From Algoriphagus vanfongensis DSM 17529 (GTDB lineage: Bacteria > Bacteroidota > Bacteroidia > Cytophagales > Cyclobacteriaceae), in the NCBI RefSeq assembly GCF_000429465.1, contig NZ_AUBX01000011.1, forward strand, positions 186,001 through 250,000: 64,000 nt of DNA, given 5' to 3'. This document shows positions 50,897 to 59,710 of this stretch, one piece after another; the stretch's first letter is position 1, and each line of letters opens with the position of its first letter. A program made the translations under genes and the position numbers. Under the pieces are notes generated by a model that saw nothing but the letters and a program-made list of their open reading frames with translations, had not been told where the DNA came from and did not search any database.

Positions 50897-52060
50897 TCAA
50901 TATTCGTATGTGCCGTAAGGACTCTGAATGGTCACTTTTTTGCCTTCATGAGGTTCTACTCTACCGATGATCTGGGCTTCTACTCCGTAAGATTCAGCGA
51001 TGTCGATGATCTCATCAGCATATCTTTCGTCAAGATAAACCTCCATTCTGTGCCCCATGTTGAAGACTTTGTACATCTCTTTCCAGTCCGTACCGCTTTC
51101 TTCCTGGATGATCTTGAACAAAGGAGGAGTTTCAAATAGGTTGTCTTTCACGACATGGACATTGTCCACAAAGTGAAGGACTTTGGTCTGTGCTCCACCG
51201 CTGCAATGAACCAATCCGTGGATATGAGGTCTCAGGTAATTCAAGACATCCACCATGATAGGAGCATAGGTACGGGTAGGGGAGAGTACCAATTTGCCCA
51301 TATCCACTGGGGCACCAGGAGCGGCATCGGTCAAGTTGTATTTGCCAGAGTAAACCAAGTCTCCCGGTACAGCAGGGTCAAAGGATTCTGGATATTTAGT
51401 TTTTAAGACTTTGTTGAAGACATCGTGTCTGGCTGAGGTCAAGCCATTGCTTCCCATGCCACCATTGTAGCTGGTCTCGTAGTTGGCTTGTCCATGAGAG
51501 GCCAATCCTACGATCACGTCTCCGGCTTGGATTTTATCATTGGAAATGACCTCATCTCTGCGCATACGGCAAGTCACGGTACTGTCCACGATGATAGTTC
51601 TCACGAGATCCCCGACATCGGCAGTTTCGCCACCTGTCAAGACGGCGTTGACGCCATTGTCTCTGAGCATCTGAAGTACTTCCTCAGTTCCTTCGATAAT
51701 CGCTGAAATCACTTCGCCAGGAACCAGGTTTTTGTTTCTTCCGATGGTAGAAGAAACCAAGATGTTGTTGATAGCCCCTACACAAAGCAAATCATCCGTG
51801 TTCATGATGATGGCATCCTGGGCGATCCCTTTCCACACACTCAAATCACCGGTTTCTTTCCAATAAAGGTAAGCCAGGGAAGATTTGGTGCCGGCTCCAT
51901 CGGCGTGCATGATATTGCAATAGTCCGGATCAGCTCCGAGTGTATCTTCTACGATTTTGCAAAATGCTTTGGGGAAAAGTCCTTTGTCCAGCTTGGAGAT
52001 TGCATTGTGGACATCTTCTTTGGAGGCGGAAACACCGCGCTGCATATAGCGCTCGTTCAT
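50897..52060 (-). CDS. purM: Phosphoribosylformylglycinamidine cyclo-ligase (AIR synthase)
   Basis: Converts FGAM to AIR with ATP in purine synthesis. A 387-residue form, longer than the ~345-residue E. coli enzyme but typical of Bacteroidetes. Signature segments are GAGTKSSLAYLYWKETGD, AQDAIIMNTDDLLCVGA, LTGGETADVGD and the closing NMGHRMEVYLDE. A possible -7 element TAACTTTG lies upstream (52094-52087, minus), without a clear -33 box. Confidence 0.95.
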   Translation of the reverse strand: MNERYMQRGVSASKEDVHNAISKLDKGLFPKAFCKIVEDTLGADPDYCNIMHADGAGTKSSLAYLYWKETGDLSVWKGIAQDAIIMNTDDLLCVGAINNILVSSTIGRNKNLVPGEVISAIIEGTEEVLQMLRDNGVNAVLTGGETADVGDLVRTIIVDSTVTCRMRRDEVISNDKIQAGDVIVGLASHGQANYETSYNGGMGSNGLTSARHDVFNKVLKTKYPESFDPAVPGDLVYSGKYNLTDAAPGAPVDMGKLVLSPTRTYAPIMVDVLNYLRPHIHGLVHCSGGAQTKVLHFVDNVHVVKDNLFETPPLFKIIQEESGTDWKEMYKVFNMGHRMEVYLDERYADEIIDIAESYGVEAQIIGRVEPHEGKKVTIQSPYGTYEY

Positions 52061-52456
52061 GGAATTAAGGGTTTGTTACCTGCCGGCAAAGTTAACTAAT
52101 CCGTTTCATTGGAGAAGGGATATCGGGGAAAATTGAGATTAATTAGGTATGGAAGTGGCAGTATTCAGTGATCGGTCCACAGACCACGGACCACAGTCAA
52201 CGGTGATTAGGTTTGATTTGGGTACAAAGTATCAAGTATTTCACCCATTCAATTATAATGTGATTGTCCGCAATCTTGCCAGTTTAATCAGGGATTGGCT
52301 AAAAAGAAACTTTGAAGTACCAGTCTAGCAAACTTCGGTCATCCGTCATCGGTCATCCGGCCATGATAAGCAAAGGGACCTAGGATTGTGGTGCAAAAGC
52401 GGATATACACAAAATATAATTTTAGCTTTCAGCTTTGAGCTTTTTTCTTCCAGCTT
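52061..52456. other. 396-bp gene-free gap with repeated noncoding words
   Basis: No gene supported. It holds TCCACAGACC/ACGGACCACAG-type words (about 52181-52202), a CGGTCATCCGTCATCGGTCA tract (about 52336-52360), AAAGTATCAAG and TTAGCTTTCAGCTTT. These resemble words in the gaps at 9.9-10.1, 45.9-46.1 and 63.9-64 kb. Confidence 0.5.
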
Positions 52457-53443
52457 TTACTGAAACATTTCCTCAATCAGCTGGGTGTAAAAATCTCTTA
52501 CCTCCATTCCGATGGCTCGGACTTGTTGGGAGATTAAGCTGGTTTCTGTTTGTCCGGGTACGGTATTAATCTCTATAAAATATACTTTTCCGGTTTCATG
52601 CTCCAGGAAATAATCGATTCTGACAGCTCCTTTGCAGTTTAGCTTTTCATAGACCTTAGTCACAATTCTGCCCACCCGATCGATTTCCTCCTGATTCATT
52701 CTTCCAGGAGTGATTTCCTCAGTGACACCTGCCACATATTTGGCTTCGTAGTCAAAAAACTCTTTGCTACTTACAATCTCGGTAGCCGGTAAAACAGTGA
52801 TTTCCCCCTTGCCACGAAAAACGCCAATGGAAAACTCACGACCAGAAACAAACTCCTCTACCAAGACTTGCTTGTCTTCTGCGAAAGCTTTGTTCAGGGC
52901 TTCAGGCAATTCTTCCCAGGTTTTTACTTTGCTCATGCCAATGGAACTACCACCATTGTTTGGCTTGATAAATAGTGGGAGTTTGAGCTCAGTTTCGACT
53001 TTATTGAGGTTCTTTTCTGAGTTTTCAAAAAGCTGAAGTGATTGAGCAACGTAGAGCTCGGGAATGTTCTGCACGATGGCCTTGGTGTAGCCTTTGTTCA
53101 TCGTGATGGCTGAGGTCAGCTGATCACAGGTGGTGTAGGGGATATTTAGCATATCGAAATAGCCCGCCAACTTTCCGTCCTCACCGGGAGAACCATGGAG
53201 AATATTGAAAACTCCATCAAAGGTGATTTTTTCGTCCCCGATAGAGATGGAAAAATCATTGAGATCGACAGGGATTTTCTCTCCGGAGGCAGCCAAAAAA
53301 TGCCAATCGCCGGGATAAATCAAGATTTTATAGACGTCGTAGAGGTCTTTGTTGATGGTTTTTTCTACGACGGCGGCACTTTTAAGAGAGATGACTGACT
53401 CTCCGGTAAAGCCTCCAGTGACTAGGGCGATTTTCTTTTTCAT
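52457..53443 (-). CDS. ddl: D-alanine--D-alanine ligase
   Basis: An ATP-grasp ligase making the D-Ala-D-Ala dipeptide for peptidoglycan. 328 residues from ATG 53443 (MKKKIALVTGGFTGES). Conserved parts include the HGSPGEDG loop, LFIKPNNGGSSIGMSKV, VLVEEFVSGREFSIGVF and the C-terminal FIEINTVPGQTETSLISQQ (Mg and substrate binding). No ftsQAZ cluster is near. Confidence 0.95.
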   Translation of the reverse strand: MKKKIALVTGGFTGESVISLKSAAVVEKTINKDLYDVYKILIYPGDWHFLAASGEKIPVDLNDFSISIGDEKITFDGVFNILHGSPGEDGKLAGYFDMLNIPYTTCDQLTSAITMNKGYTKAIVQNIPELYVAQSLQLFENSEKNLNKVETELKLPLFIKPNNGGSSIGMSKVKTWEELPEALNKAFAEDKQVLVEEFVSGREFSIGVFRGKGEITVLPATEIVSSKEFFDYEAKYVAGVTEEITPGRMNQEEIDRVGRIVTKVYEKLNCKGAVRIDYFLEHETGKVYFIEINTVPGQTETSLISQQVRAIGMEVRDFYTQLIEEMFQ

Positions 53444-53510
53444 AGCATGGAAAAATTGACAGTGCGAAATAGTTGAATTTCCGCTTATGTTCAAAGTGAA
53501 TCCTTCGCAG

Positions 53511-53530
53511 AAACCCTTAGAGGGTTTTTT
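53511..53530 (-). terminator. Weak hairpin after the 79-residue gene
   Basis: Stem AAACCCT / AGGGTTT with loop TAG, followed by only a short T stretch on the minus strand. Confidence 0.35.
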
Positions 53531-53541
53531 GGCGATGACCT

Positions 53542-53781
53542 TTAATCCAGTTTAATCTGGTCGAGGTAAAATTTCATTCTGCTATGATCTCGAGGCAAAA
53601 AGTCAATCTTATCGATTTTATCCTCTTTGTGATTGTAGAAGACCTCAATGTATTCATTGTCCAGCAGGTAGAGATTGACTTTGTGACGGTAATAGCGAAT
53701 AGCCACGACAAAAGTAGCCTCCATGTAGAGGGTATTGATTTTCTGGTGGAAAGGCAACTGTCGGAATTCATCTTTACTCAT
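53542..53781 (-). CDS. Hypothetical protein, 79 residues
   Basis: Reads MSKDEFRQLPFHQKINTLYM and ends MKFYLDQIKLD. It is aromatic- and charge-rich (VAIRYYRHKVNLYLLDNEYIEVFYNHKED), suggesting a small beta-rich soluble protein. Start at ATG 53781, with a hairpin just beyond the stop. No family named. It lies 98 bp upstream of ddl on the same strand and may share its transcript. Confidence 0.65.
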   Translation of the reverse strand: MSKDEFRQLPFHQKINTLYMEATFVVAIRYYRHKVNLYLLDNEYIEVFYNHKEDKIDKIDFLPRDHSRMKFYLDQIKLD

Positions 53782-53941
53782 GGGCTGTCACGGCTTCATT
53801 TAAAGTTAATCAAAAATGGGCGGAGACTCTAAAACGTATCCGGAAAGAAATAATTTCCGCCGGAGTGTTTTTTAAGCATGGGAATGATTTATTCAGCTTT
53901 CATTCTTGGATTTGATGGCTTTGGGCTGTAAAATTGATTTC

Positions 53942-54436
53942 ATGATTCAATCCTCCTCCAATTTTCGATTTCCATTTTTTCTTCTGGCACTTGTGATGAT
54001 GTGCGGAGTTTTTTTTTCCTCTTGTAAATCCAAAAAAGTCAGTAAGAATGATCCAGTTTTTACGGTCATCTCTACAGCCAAATCCTATCGCGGTACTCCC
54101 TACAAATATGGAGGAACCACCAGGGCGGGAATGGATTGCTCAGCTTTGGTCTATCATGCCTACTATTCAGTGGGAGTGACGATGCCAAGAATATCCGCAG
54201 ATCAGGCGAATCAGGGTAAAAAAGTCCCGACCAGAGACCTCAAGGAAGGGGATTTGTTGTTTTTTGCGACAGGGAAAAGAAGAAATCGAGTGACTCACGC
54301 GGGTATCGTGACCGAAGTGCATCGGGATGATATCCGGTTTATCCATGCTTCGACTTCTCTAGGAGTCACGGAGGATTTTTTGAGCAATCGCTACTGGAAC
54401 AAGGCCTTTCTTTTTGGCCGAAGGATATTGGAATAA
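53942..54436 (+). CDS. NlpC/P60 (C40) peptidoglycan endopeptidase lipoprotein
   Basis: A 164-residue lipoprotein from ATG 53942 (MIQSSSNFRF), lipobox VFFSSC (C28). The papain-like catalytic set is C66 in GMDCSALV, H119 in THAGIV and a third polar residue H135 in FIHAST. Such Spr-like enzymes cut D-Glu-diaminopimelate bonds in the cell wall. Its end abuts the hmu-operon terminator (54435-54470), which is convergent. Confidence 0.93.
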   Translation: MIQSSSNFRFPFFLLALVMMCGVFFSSCKSKKVSKNDPVFTVISTAKSYRGTPYKYGGTTRAGMDCSALVYHAYYSVGVTMPRISADQANQGKKVPTRDLKEGDLLFFATGKRRNRVTHAGIVTEVHRDDIRFIHASTSLGVTEDFLSNRYWNKAFLFGRRILE

Positions 54437-54470
54437 AAAAAAAGACCAAGAACGTAGTGTCCTTGGTCTT
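54435..54470 (-). terminator. Terminator of the hmu operon
   Basis: Stem AAGACCAAG (54442-54450) / CTTGGTCTT (54462-54470). On the minus strand it is followed by nine T. The plus-strand NlpC/P60 stop codon overlaps the edge. Confidence 0.85.
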
Positions 54471-54489
54471 CAGAGAGGGAGAAGATGGA

Positions 54490-55551
54490 TTATCCTTCTA
54501 CCACTAATTCATATTCGAAGCTTGGTTTGCCTCTTTCACCATCTTTGGTCAAAGAAAGGAATCTTACTTTGTACACGTTTGATTCAGTGTCTTTGACGAT
54601 GTAATATCTGTCGGTTTTTACCTCAGGAGATGAGTTGGGACCTCCTCCGCCTCTCCAGTTGGATCCGATAGTCAATCGATCGCTGGTATTGAAGCTCAAG
54701 CCCATTACATCTTCTTCTGCAAAGTCAGCATAAGCTAGATCAGCTTCTAGTACTTCAGCTACGCCTACATTGGAAGTAGTGTTATGGTAAACCAAATCTT
54801 GGAAGAAATAAGCCAAAATTCCGTTTGCTGCCTGCGGGTAAGGAGTCGAAGATGTACCAGCTGTCCATGCTAGATCCCATTGATCTTTTTCCGGCTCTAC
54901 AGATACAATACCATCTTCAAAGCTGAAATAGACCAAGTTGAAGTCTGTATCTTTTGCAATGTCCACTGAAGTGAAAGTAGTGGCATCAGCATTTGCATGC
55001 TGAAGAGTGTAGCCTTCTCCGTTTCTGATGATTCTGATTTTTTTCAAAGCTTTGGCATCTACACCACTTGCTCCTCTGGAAAGAAGATATACCTCGTTTT
55101 CCGCTTCGGTGGCAGAAATGGCCTCAATGACCGGCTTGCTAAGAGGATTAGATGGATCATCCACGTGGAGGATCCCTTCCAGATTAGTGAAAGAAAGGAC
55201 CAATTCGCCAGATGCTTCTACATCTGCAATCTCACCTGCTCCTACTTCATTGATGTCAGTTTTGCCAGTAGCAGAAGCCATAGCTCCTGTAGTTCCATTG
55301 ATCAAAACTTTAAATTCTGAACCTGTGGCAAAGGCCAAGTCCCAAGAATCTCTTGCTACTGGGGTCTGCTCTGTTGCGCGTAGGTTGATATAAACTGTAT
55401 TTGGGTAGGTTGCTCCTCCTCCATCTACTTCCAAGAATCCAGATTCATTAGGTGGGATGACTACCGGATCTGGATCATCATCGCTACAGGAGACAAGCGC
55501 TCCAAAAGAAAAGGCTACGAGGCCAAGACGAAAGAAATGGTTCTTCTTCAT
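54490..55551 (-). CDS. hmuY: HmuY-family heme-binding lipoprotein
   Basis: A 353-residue lipoprotein (lipobox GALVSC, C22). HmuY-type proteins capture heme at the surface and hand it to the TonB receptor. Two beta-rich halves each carry a DSWDLAFATG / DQWDLAWTAG block typical of the family. It is longer than the ~216-residue Porphyromonas HmuY and seems to be a duplicated two-lobe form. It is the last gene of the operon, 17 bp after the receptor gene. Confidence 0.88.
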   Translation of the reverse strand: MKKNHFFRLGLVAFSFGALVSCSDDDPDPVVIPPNESGFLEVDGGGATYPNTVYINLRATEQTPVARDSWDLAFATGSEFKVLINGTTGAMASATGKTDINEVGAGEIADVEASGELVLSFTNLEGILHVDDPSNPLSKPVIEAISATEAENEVYLLSRGASGVDAKALKKIRIIRNGEGYTLQHANADATTFTSVDIAKDTDFNLVYFSFEDGIVSVEPEKDQWDLAWTAGTSSTPYPQAANGILAYFFQDLVYHNTTSNVGVAEVLEADLAYADFAEEDVMGLSFNTSDRLTIGSNWRGGGGPNSSPEVKTDRYYIVKDTESNVYKVRFLSLTKDGERGKPSFEYELVVEG

Positions 55552-55568
55552 TGTGATTTTGGTTAAAA

Positions 55569-57815
55569 TTATTTTTTGAATTGATAGGTAAGTCCCAAGA
55601 AATAGGAGCGGCCATATCCGATCGGACGACTGCTTCCGCCTCCATGGGCGTCTCCACCGGTAGCGGTGGAGTTGATTTGAGTGATGTTCAATAGGTTTTT
55701 GACTCCGACATTGATCTGGAGATTTTTCCAGACTGTTTTGCCCAGAGTGAAATCCATCCAGTGATAGCCGTCAAGCTTGACTTCCTGCGCACTGATGTTT
55801 TCCCCATCGACGACTGTCTGATAGCCTGGCAAAGCTCCGGTGTATTTGTAAAAGAGATTGACGCTGAGTCCCCAAGGCTGTACCTGATAACTGCTGTTGG
55901 AGGTGATCTCAGGAGTCCAGACCATACTCAGGGTCTCTTCGATCTGCTCAGAAATTTGATTGTATCTTCCGATGTAGGAGAAGCCCAGAGAGGATTCCAA
56001 GGATTTGAATCGAAATGTCTGATTGAGTGTCAGACCTGTGGTCCGGTAATTTTCTACATTGAATAGAGTCGTGATCTGAATGTTTTCTGGATCTTGACCG
56101 TATGCGATTCGGTCTTGCACATCATTGTAGAAGAAACCCAAAACCGAACTGGTCTGTAGCTCGCCTTTGAGCTGCGGAAACCAATTGAAGGAACCGTTGA
56201 AACTATCCGAAGTTTCAGCTTTCAGATCAGGATTTCCCTGAATCGAATGACTTGCATCAAAGAAATCAAAATACAATTCTCGGATCGATGGAGCTCTGAA
56301 TCCTTTGGCATAAGCCAGTCTCAAATCCAGGTGCTCGCTCAGTCGGAATTTTGTATTCAAGGAAGGGATGATTCCAGGTGCATCGTAGAGAGAGTTGGAG
56401 GCTTTGCGTAGCCCAGGACGGACCTGAATAGCTGCAGATGGGCTCCATTCACCCGTCAAGAACACTGCGAAATCTTGCATGCCGTCGTTGTCGCTGATTC
56501 TTTCTCCGCTTCCCTTTTCGATATTGAGATCTACTCCAGGTTGCAATTTGAATTTTGGAGAAATGTTCCAGTTGGCCATTGTTCTCCAGCTATACCCCTG
56601 ATAGGAGATGCTGGATTGGGCTCCTGCAGCAGAAGAAAGGTAATGCTCGCCTGTGCGGACATTGGTGACCCAGGTTTCGCTGTCACGTGAATAGTCCGTC
56701 AGTCCTCCTTGCCAGTTGAGCGCCCATTGATCGGATATTTCCCACTGACCCAAGAGTCGGTGCATCCAGCGATCTGTCACAAAATGCTGATCCAAAATCT
56801 CCAAAGGAGCCTCTGCTCCATAGGAAATGATGGTTTCATTGAGGTAGTCCAATTGATAATCCAGAGAAAGTCTGTCTCCGGCCCAGCCAATTTTTCCATT
56901 GACAAAATTTTGATCTCGCGGGAGCCATTGATATTGTCTTCCCGTGTAGTCGCCTTTCCATCCTCCAAATTCATTTTGGGAAAAACCCAGTCCAAAATTC
57001 CATGCTTTGACAGCTCCGGAGGCGGAGATGCTTCGCTGGTGATTTCCATGTCCGGTGATAGGTTCATAGGAGTCTCCGACTGTTTCCTCCTGAATTTTGG
57101 CAGTCGCAGTCCATTTATTTTCAGTGCCTTTTTTGGTGATGATATTGATCACACCAGCGAGAGCGTCTGCTCCATAAACTACCGACATGGGCCCTTCGAC
57201 GATCTCTATCCGTTCAATCTGGTTGACGTCGATTTGATTGATGTTGATTTCATTGGAAGTGCCTTGACGACCGACCATAGGCACGCCATCGATCAGGATT
57301 TTTACATTTTGCCCAGACATGCCGAGCAGCTCCATGTTGCTGGATCCGATTGCATTATCTTGGGAAAAGCGGATACCCACTTGCGTATTGAGCACGTCCT
57401 GCAAGACGATGGGAGCTCTTTGCTCGATTTCTTTCTGATCCAAAGCTCTGACCTGATAGACGGAGTTGCGGGCAGATTGAGGTTCAAAATTGCCCGTGAC
57501 CACTACTTCGTCCATTTCCTGAAGTGATTCTTTCAATCGAATCTGATAGATGGTGTCCTTGCCTGTCGGCTCAAACCAAAAGCTTTCGTAGCCTACAGCA
57601 CTGATGCGGATTTTGCCCCAGTCTGATTTGGTAAGGCTGCTTTTTCCGCTAGCATCGGCAACCATCCCTTTTCCCTTTTCCGGAAGGAAAGTTGCAAAAG
57701 GCACAGGTTCTCCCTTAGGCGAGATCACCTGAATGACTTCCTGAGCCTGAAGGCTGGCAGTCATCAGGAATGCGATGAAGAGCAGTTGGGTTTTAACTGG
57801 ATTAATTCTAAACAT
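55569..57815 (-). CDS. hmuR: TonB-dependent heme receptor, HmuR-like
   Basis: A 748-residue outer-membrane receptor. A signal peptide and a carboxypeptidase-regulatory-like N-terminal region precede the TonB box area EMDEVVVTGNFE and a plug (IEIVEGPMSVVYGADALAGVINIITKK). A 22-strand barrel follows, ending YFLGLTYQFKK. FRAPSIRELYFDF is a typical barrel signature in heme/siderophore receptors. It sits between hmuS and hmuY, fixing its role in heme import. Confidence 0.93.
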   Translation of the reverse strand: MFRINPVKTQLLFIAFLMTASLQAQEVIQVISPKGEPVPFATFLPEKGKGMVADASGKSSLTKSDWGKIRISAVGYESFWFEPTGKDTIYQIRLKESLQEMDEVVVTGNFEPQSARNSVYQVRALDQKEIEQRAPIVLQDVLNTQVGIRFSQDNAIGSSNMELLGMSGQNVKILIDGVPMVGRQGTSNEININQIDVNQIERIEIVEGPMSVVYGADALAGVINIITKKGTENKWTATAKIQEETVGDSYEPITGHGNHQRSISASGAVKAWNFGLGFSQNEFGGWKGDYTGRQYQWLPRDQNFVNGKIGWAGDRLSLDYQLDYLNETIISYGAEAPLEILDQHFVTDRWMHRLLGQWEISDQWALNWQGGLTDYSRDSETWVTNVRTGEHYLSSAAGAQSSISYQGYSWRTMANWNISPKFKLQPGVDLNIEKGSGERISDNDGMQDFAVFLTGEWSPSAAIQVRPGLRKASNSLYDAPGIIPSLNTKFRLSEHLDLRLAYAKGFRAPSIRELYFDFFDASHSIQGNPDLKAETSDSFNGSFNWFPQLKGELQTSSVLGFFYNDVQDRIAYGQDPENIQITTLFNVENYRTTGLTLNQTFRFKSLESSLGFSYIGRYNQISEQIEETLSMVWTPEITSNSSYQVQPWGLSVNLFYKYTGALPGYQTVVDGENISAQEVKLDGYHWMDFTLGKTVWKNLQINVGVKNLLNITQINSTATGGDAHGGGSSRPIGYGRSYFLGLTYQFKK

Positions 57816-57855
57816 AAGTTTAAAATTTAGCGGAGATCTCTCTCCGCTGAATTGA

Positions 57856-58914
57856 TTAGTTTAAGCTGTCCAAAAGGGCTTTCCACTCAGTTTTCTGAGG
57901 AATACCCGGTTTTCTCAATCCGAAGAACTGAGCGACCATTTCGCCTTTGGTGTCAAATAGCTCAAGAGCTGAGACCAAACCTTCAGTTGTGTTTTTGTGA
58001 ACTACAAATGCCCGGTCCACTTGATCTTCATTGAGGTGCATGTTGAAGTCTGGGTCCAAGACATTGAGCCACTGATCCAGTTGACGGACAGTTTTTACTT
58101 TTCCTTGGTGGATCTGGATATTTCCTGAGTTTCCTGCGAAAATCATGATCGGAAGCTGCGTTTCGGAAGCGGACTCTAGGACTTTTCTAGTCGACAGTTT
58201 ATCTACTTCATAAGCCCACTTGTCATCGATCCACTCGACAGCATTTAGTCTGTTGAGTTTGTATTTGCGCAGCATGCCAAAGAAGTCATGCGTGTCCTTC
58301 ATGTTTTCCCAGTCAGAGCTAAATCCTTCGAAGTCCAGCTCGTCACGGCTGACAGTAGCGGCCGCTTCCAGAGGAGTGACTTCCAGCTTTTCGTTTTGCT
58401 CAGCAGCTATATGCGCCTGTACCAAAGCTTCGGCAGCATCATAGTCTGACTCATCCTGCAAATAGACTTTGAGGACGGCCTCTCCTGCCTGATCAAAATA
58501 CTGAAGGCTGATCATCGTGCCACGAGGAGTTTCATTGGTCACGCAGAAGGCATATTTCCAGGTTTTGAAAAATAGACGCTGCTCGATCGGTCCGATCACA
58601 GTGGCGATCTGATGAGGTCCAGCCTGATGGATTTCGATTTTTTGGAATGTGCCTTTATGCTCCAGTACGCATCCTTCGTTGCGTGTGAGGGCCATGACTC
58701 TTTTGAGTTTTGGGAACTCTTGTACCTGGGCGATGAAATCATTGCTAAGGCGGATGACATTTTCTCCGATGCCTGTTGCAAGGAGCTCCATTTCAGTGAC
58801 ACCAAGTTTTTGTGCAGCGTCTCTGATTCTGAGTTTGGGAGATTCTACTTTTAGTTTTTCCCAAGCGGCCTTGAGTTGGGAAGTGGATTCGAATACGGTT
58901 TCCATATTAGGCAT
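57856..58914 (-). CDS. hmuS: Hemin-degrading factor / heme chaperone, HmuS-like
   Basis: A 352-residue protein of the HemS/ChuS/HmuS type with two repeated halves (GTFQKIEIHQAGPHQIATVIGP and AGNSGNIQIHQGKVKTVRQL). It binds imported heme in the cytoplasm and either degrades it or passes it on. Its start codon overlaps the hmuV stop by 8 bp. The heme-proximal histidines cannot be assigned with certainty. Confidence 0.93.
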   Translation of the reverse strand: MPNMETVFESTSQLKAAWEKLKVESPKLRIRDAAQKLGVTEMELLATGIGENVIRLSNDFIAQVQEFPKLKRVMALTRNEGCVLEHKGTFQKIEIHQAGPHQIATVIGPIEQRLFFKTWKYAFCVTNETPRGTMISLQYFDQAGEAVLKVYLQDESDYDAAEALVQAHIAAEQNEKLEVTPLEAAATVSRDELDFEGFSSDWENMKDTHDFFGMLRKYKLNRLNAVEWIDDKWAYEVDKLSTRKVLESASETQLPIMIFAGNSGNIQIHQGKVKTVRQLDQWLNVLDPDFNMHLNEDQVDRAFVVHKNTTEGLVSALELFDTKGEMVAQFFGLRKPGIPQKTEWKALLDSLN

Positions 58915-59710
58915 GTTTAAAGTTTTGGGTAGATCTGGTCAAATAGCGGTCTGTACTGATCAGCTTGCTACCCGTAATTGGATGAGTTAGGATTGACACA
59001 GGGTGGTCAAAAACCTTGGAAAGGAGTCTTTCTTCCAAGATGTCATTGGTCTGCCCAAATCCGGCAATCATGCCATTTTTGAGCAGGGCCACTTTGTCGG
59101 CATACAAAGAGGCGAGATTGAGATCATGCAGGATGATCAAGACTCCTATATTTCTATGTTTCAGGTCCTGAAGAATCTTGAGCACGGCATGCTGCTGCGC
59201 GATATCGAGCGCAGAGGTGGGCTCGTCTAGGAGGAGATAGCGCGGAAAGGGCTTTTGCTCCCAGATCTGTACCAAAACTCTGGCGAGCTGGACGCGCTGT
59301 CGCTCCCCTCCGGAGAGTTGGTTGAATACTTGATTTTTAAGAGAAAGCGTATTGGTAGCCTCCATCACTTCCTGTACCAGTTGTTTGGGCTTGGAAGATT
59401 TGCATGCTACTAGGCCAAGCTCTACTACTTCTTGGGCGGTAAAGGGGAAATTCACCTGGCTATGCTGCGGCATAACAGATCGGATCTCCGCCAGTTGCTT
59501 GGATTTGAGCTTTTGTACAGGGCATCCATTGTATCCGACGGAGCCACGGTTGCAGCCTAGTTCACCACTTAGGATTTTAAAGAGTGTGGATTTACCGGCT
59601 CCATTTGGGCCCAAAATCGCCAAAACTTCTCCAGCTTCCAGTGACAAGCTTGCCTGATCCACGATCGGTCTCTGTTTGATACAAAAATGGATGTTTTTGG
59701 CGCAGAGCAT
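58907..59710 (-). CDS. hmuV: Heme ABC transporter ATP-binding protein
   Basis: A 267-residue ABC ATPase. Walker A GPNGAGKST (residues 34-42), signature LSGGERQRV and Walker B LLLDEPTSALD are intact. It powers heme transport through HmuU. The ATG overlaps the hmuU stop by one base, showing translational coupling. Confidence 0.95.
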   Translation of the reverse strand: MLCAKNIHFCIKQRPIVDQASLSLEAGEVLAILGPNGAGKSTLFKILSGELGCNRGSVGYNGCPVQKLKSKQLAEIRSVMPQHSQVNFPFTAQEVVELGLVACKSSKPKQLVQEVMEATNTLSLKNQVFNQLSGGERQRVQLARVLVQIWEQKPFPRYLLLDEPTSALDIAQQHAVLKILQDLKHRNIGVLIILHDLNLASLYADKVALLKNGMIAGFGQTNDILEERLLSKVFDHPVSILTHPITGSKLISTDRYLTRSTQNFKHA

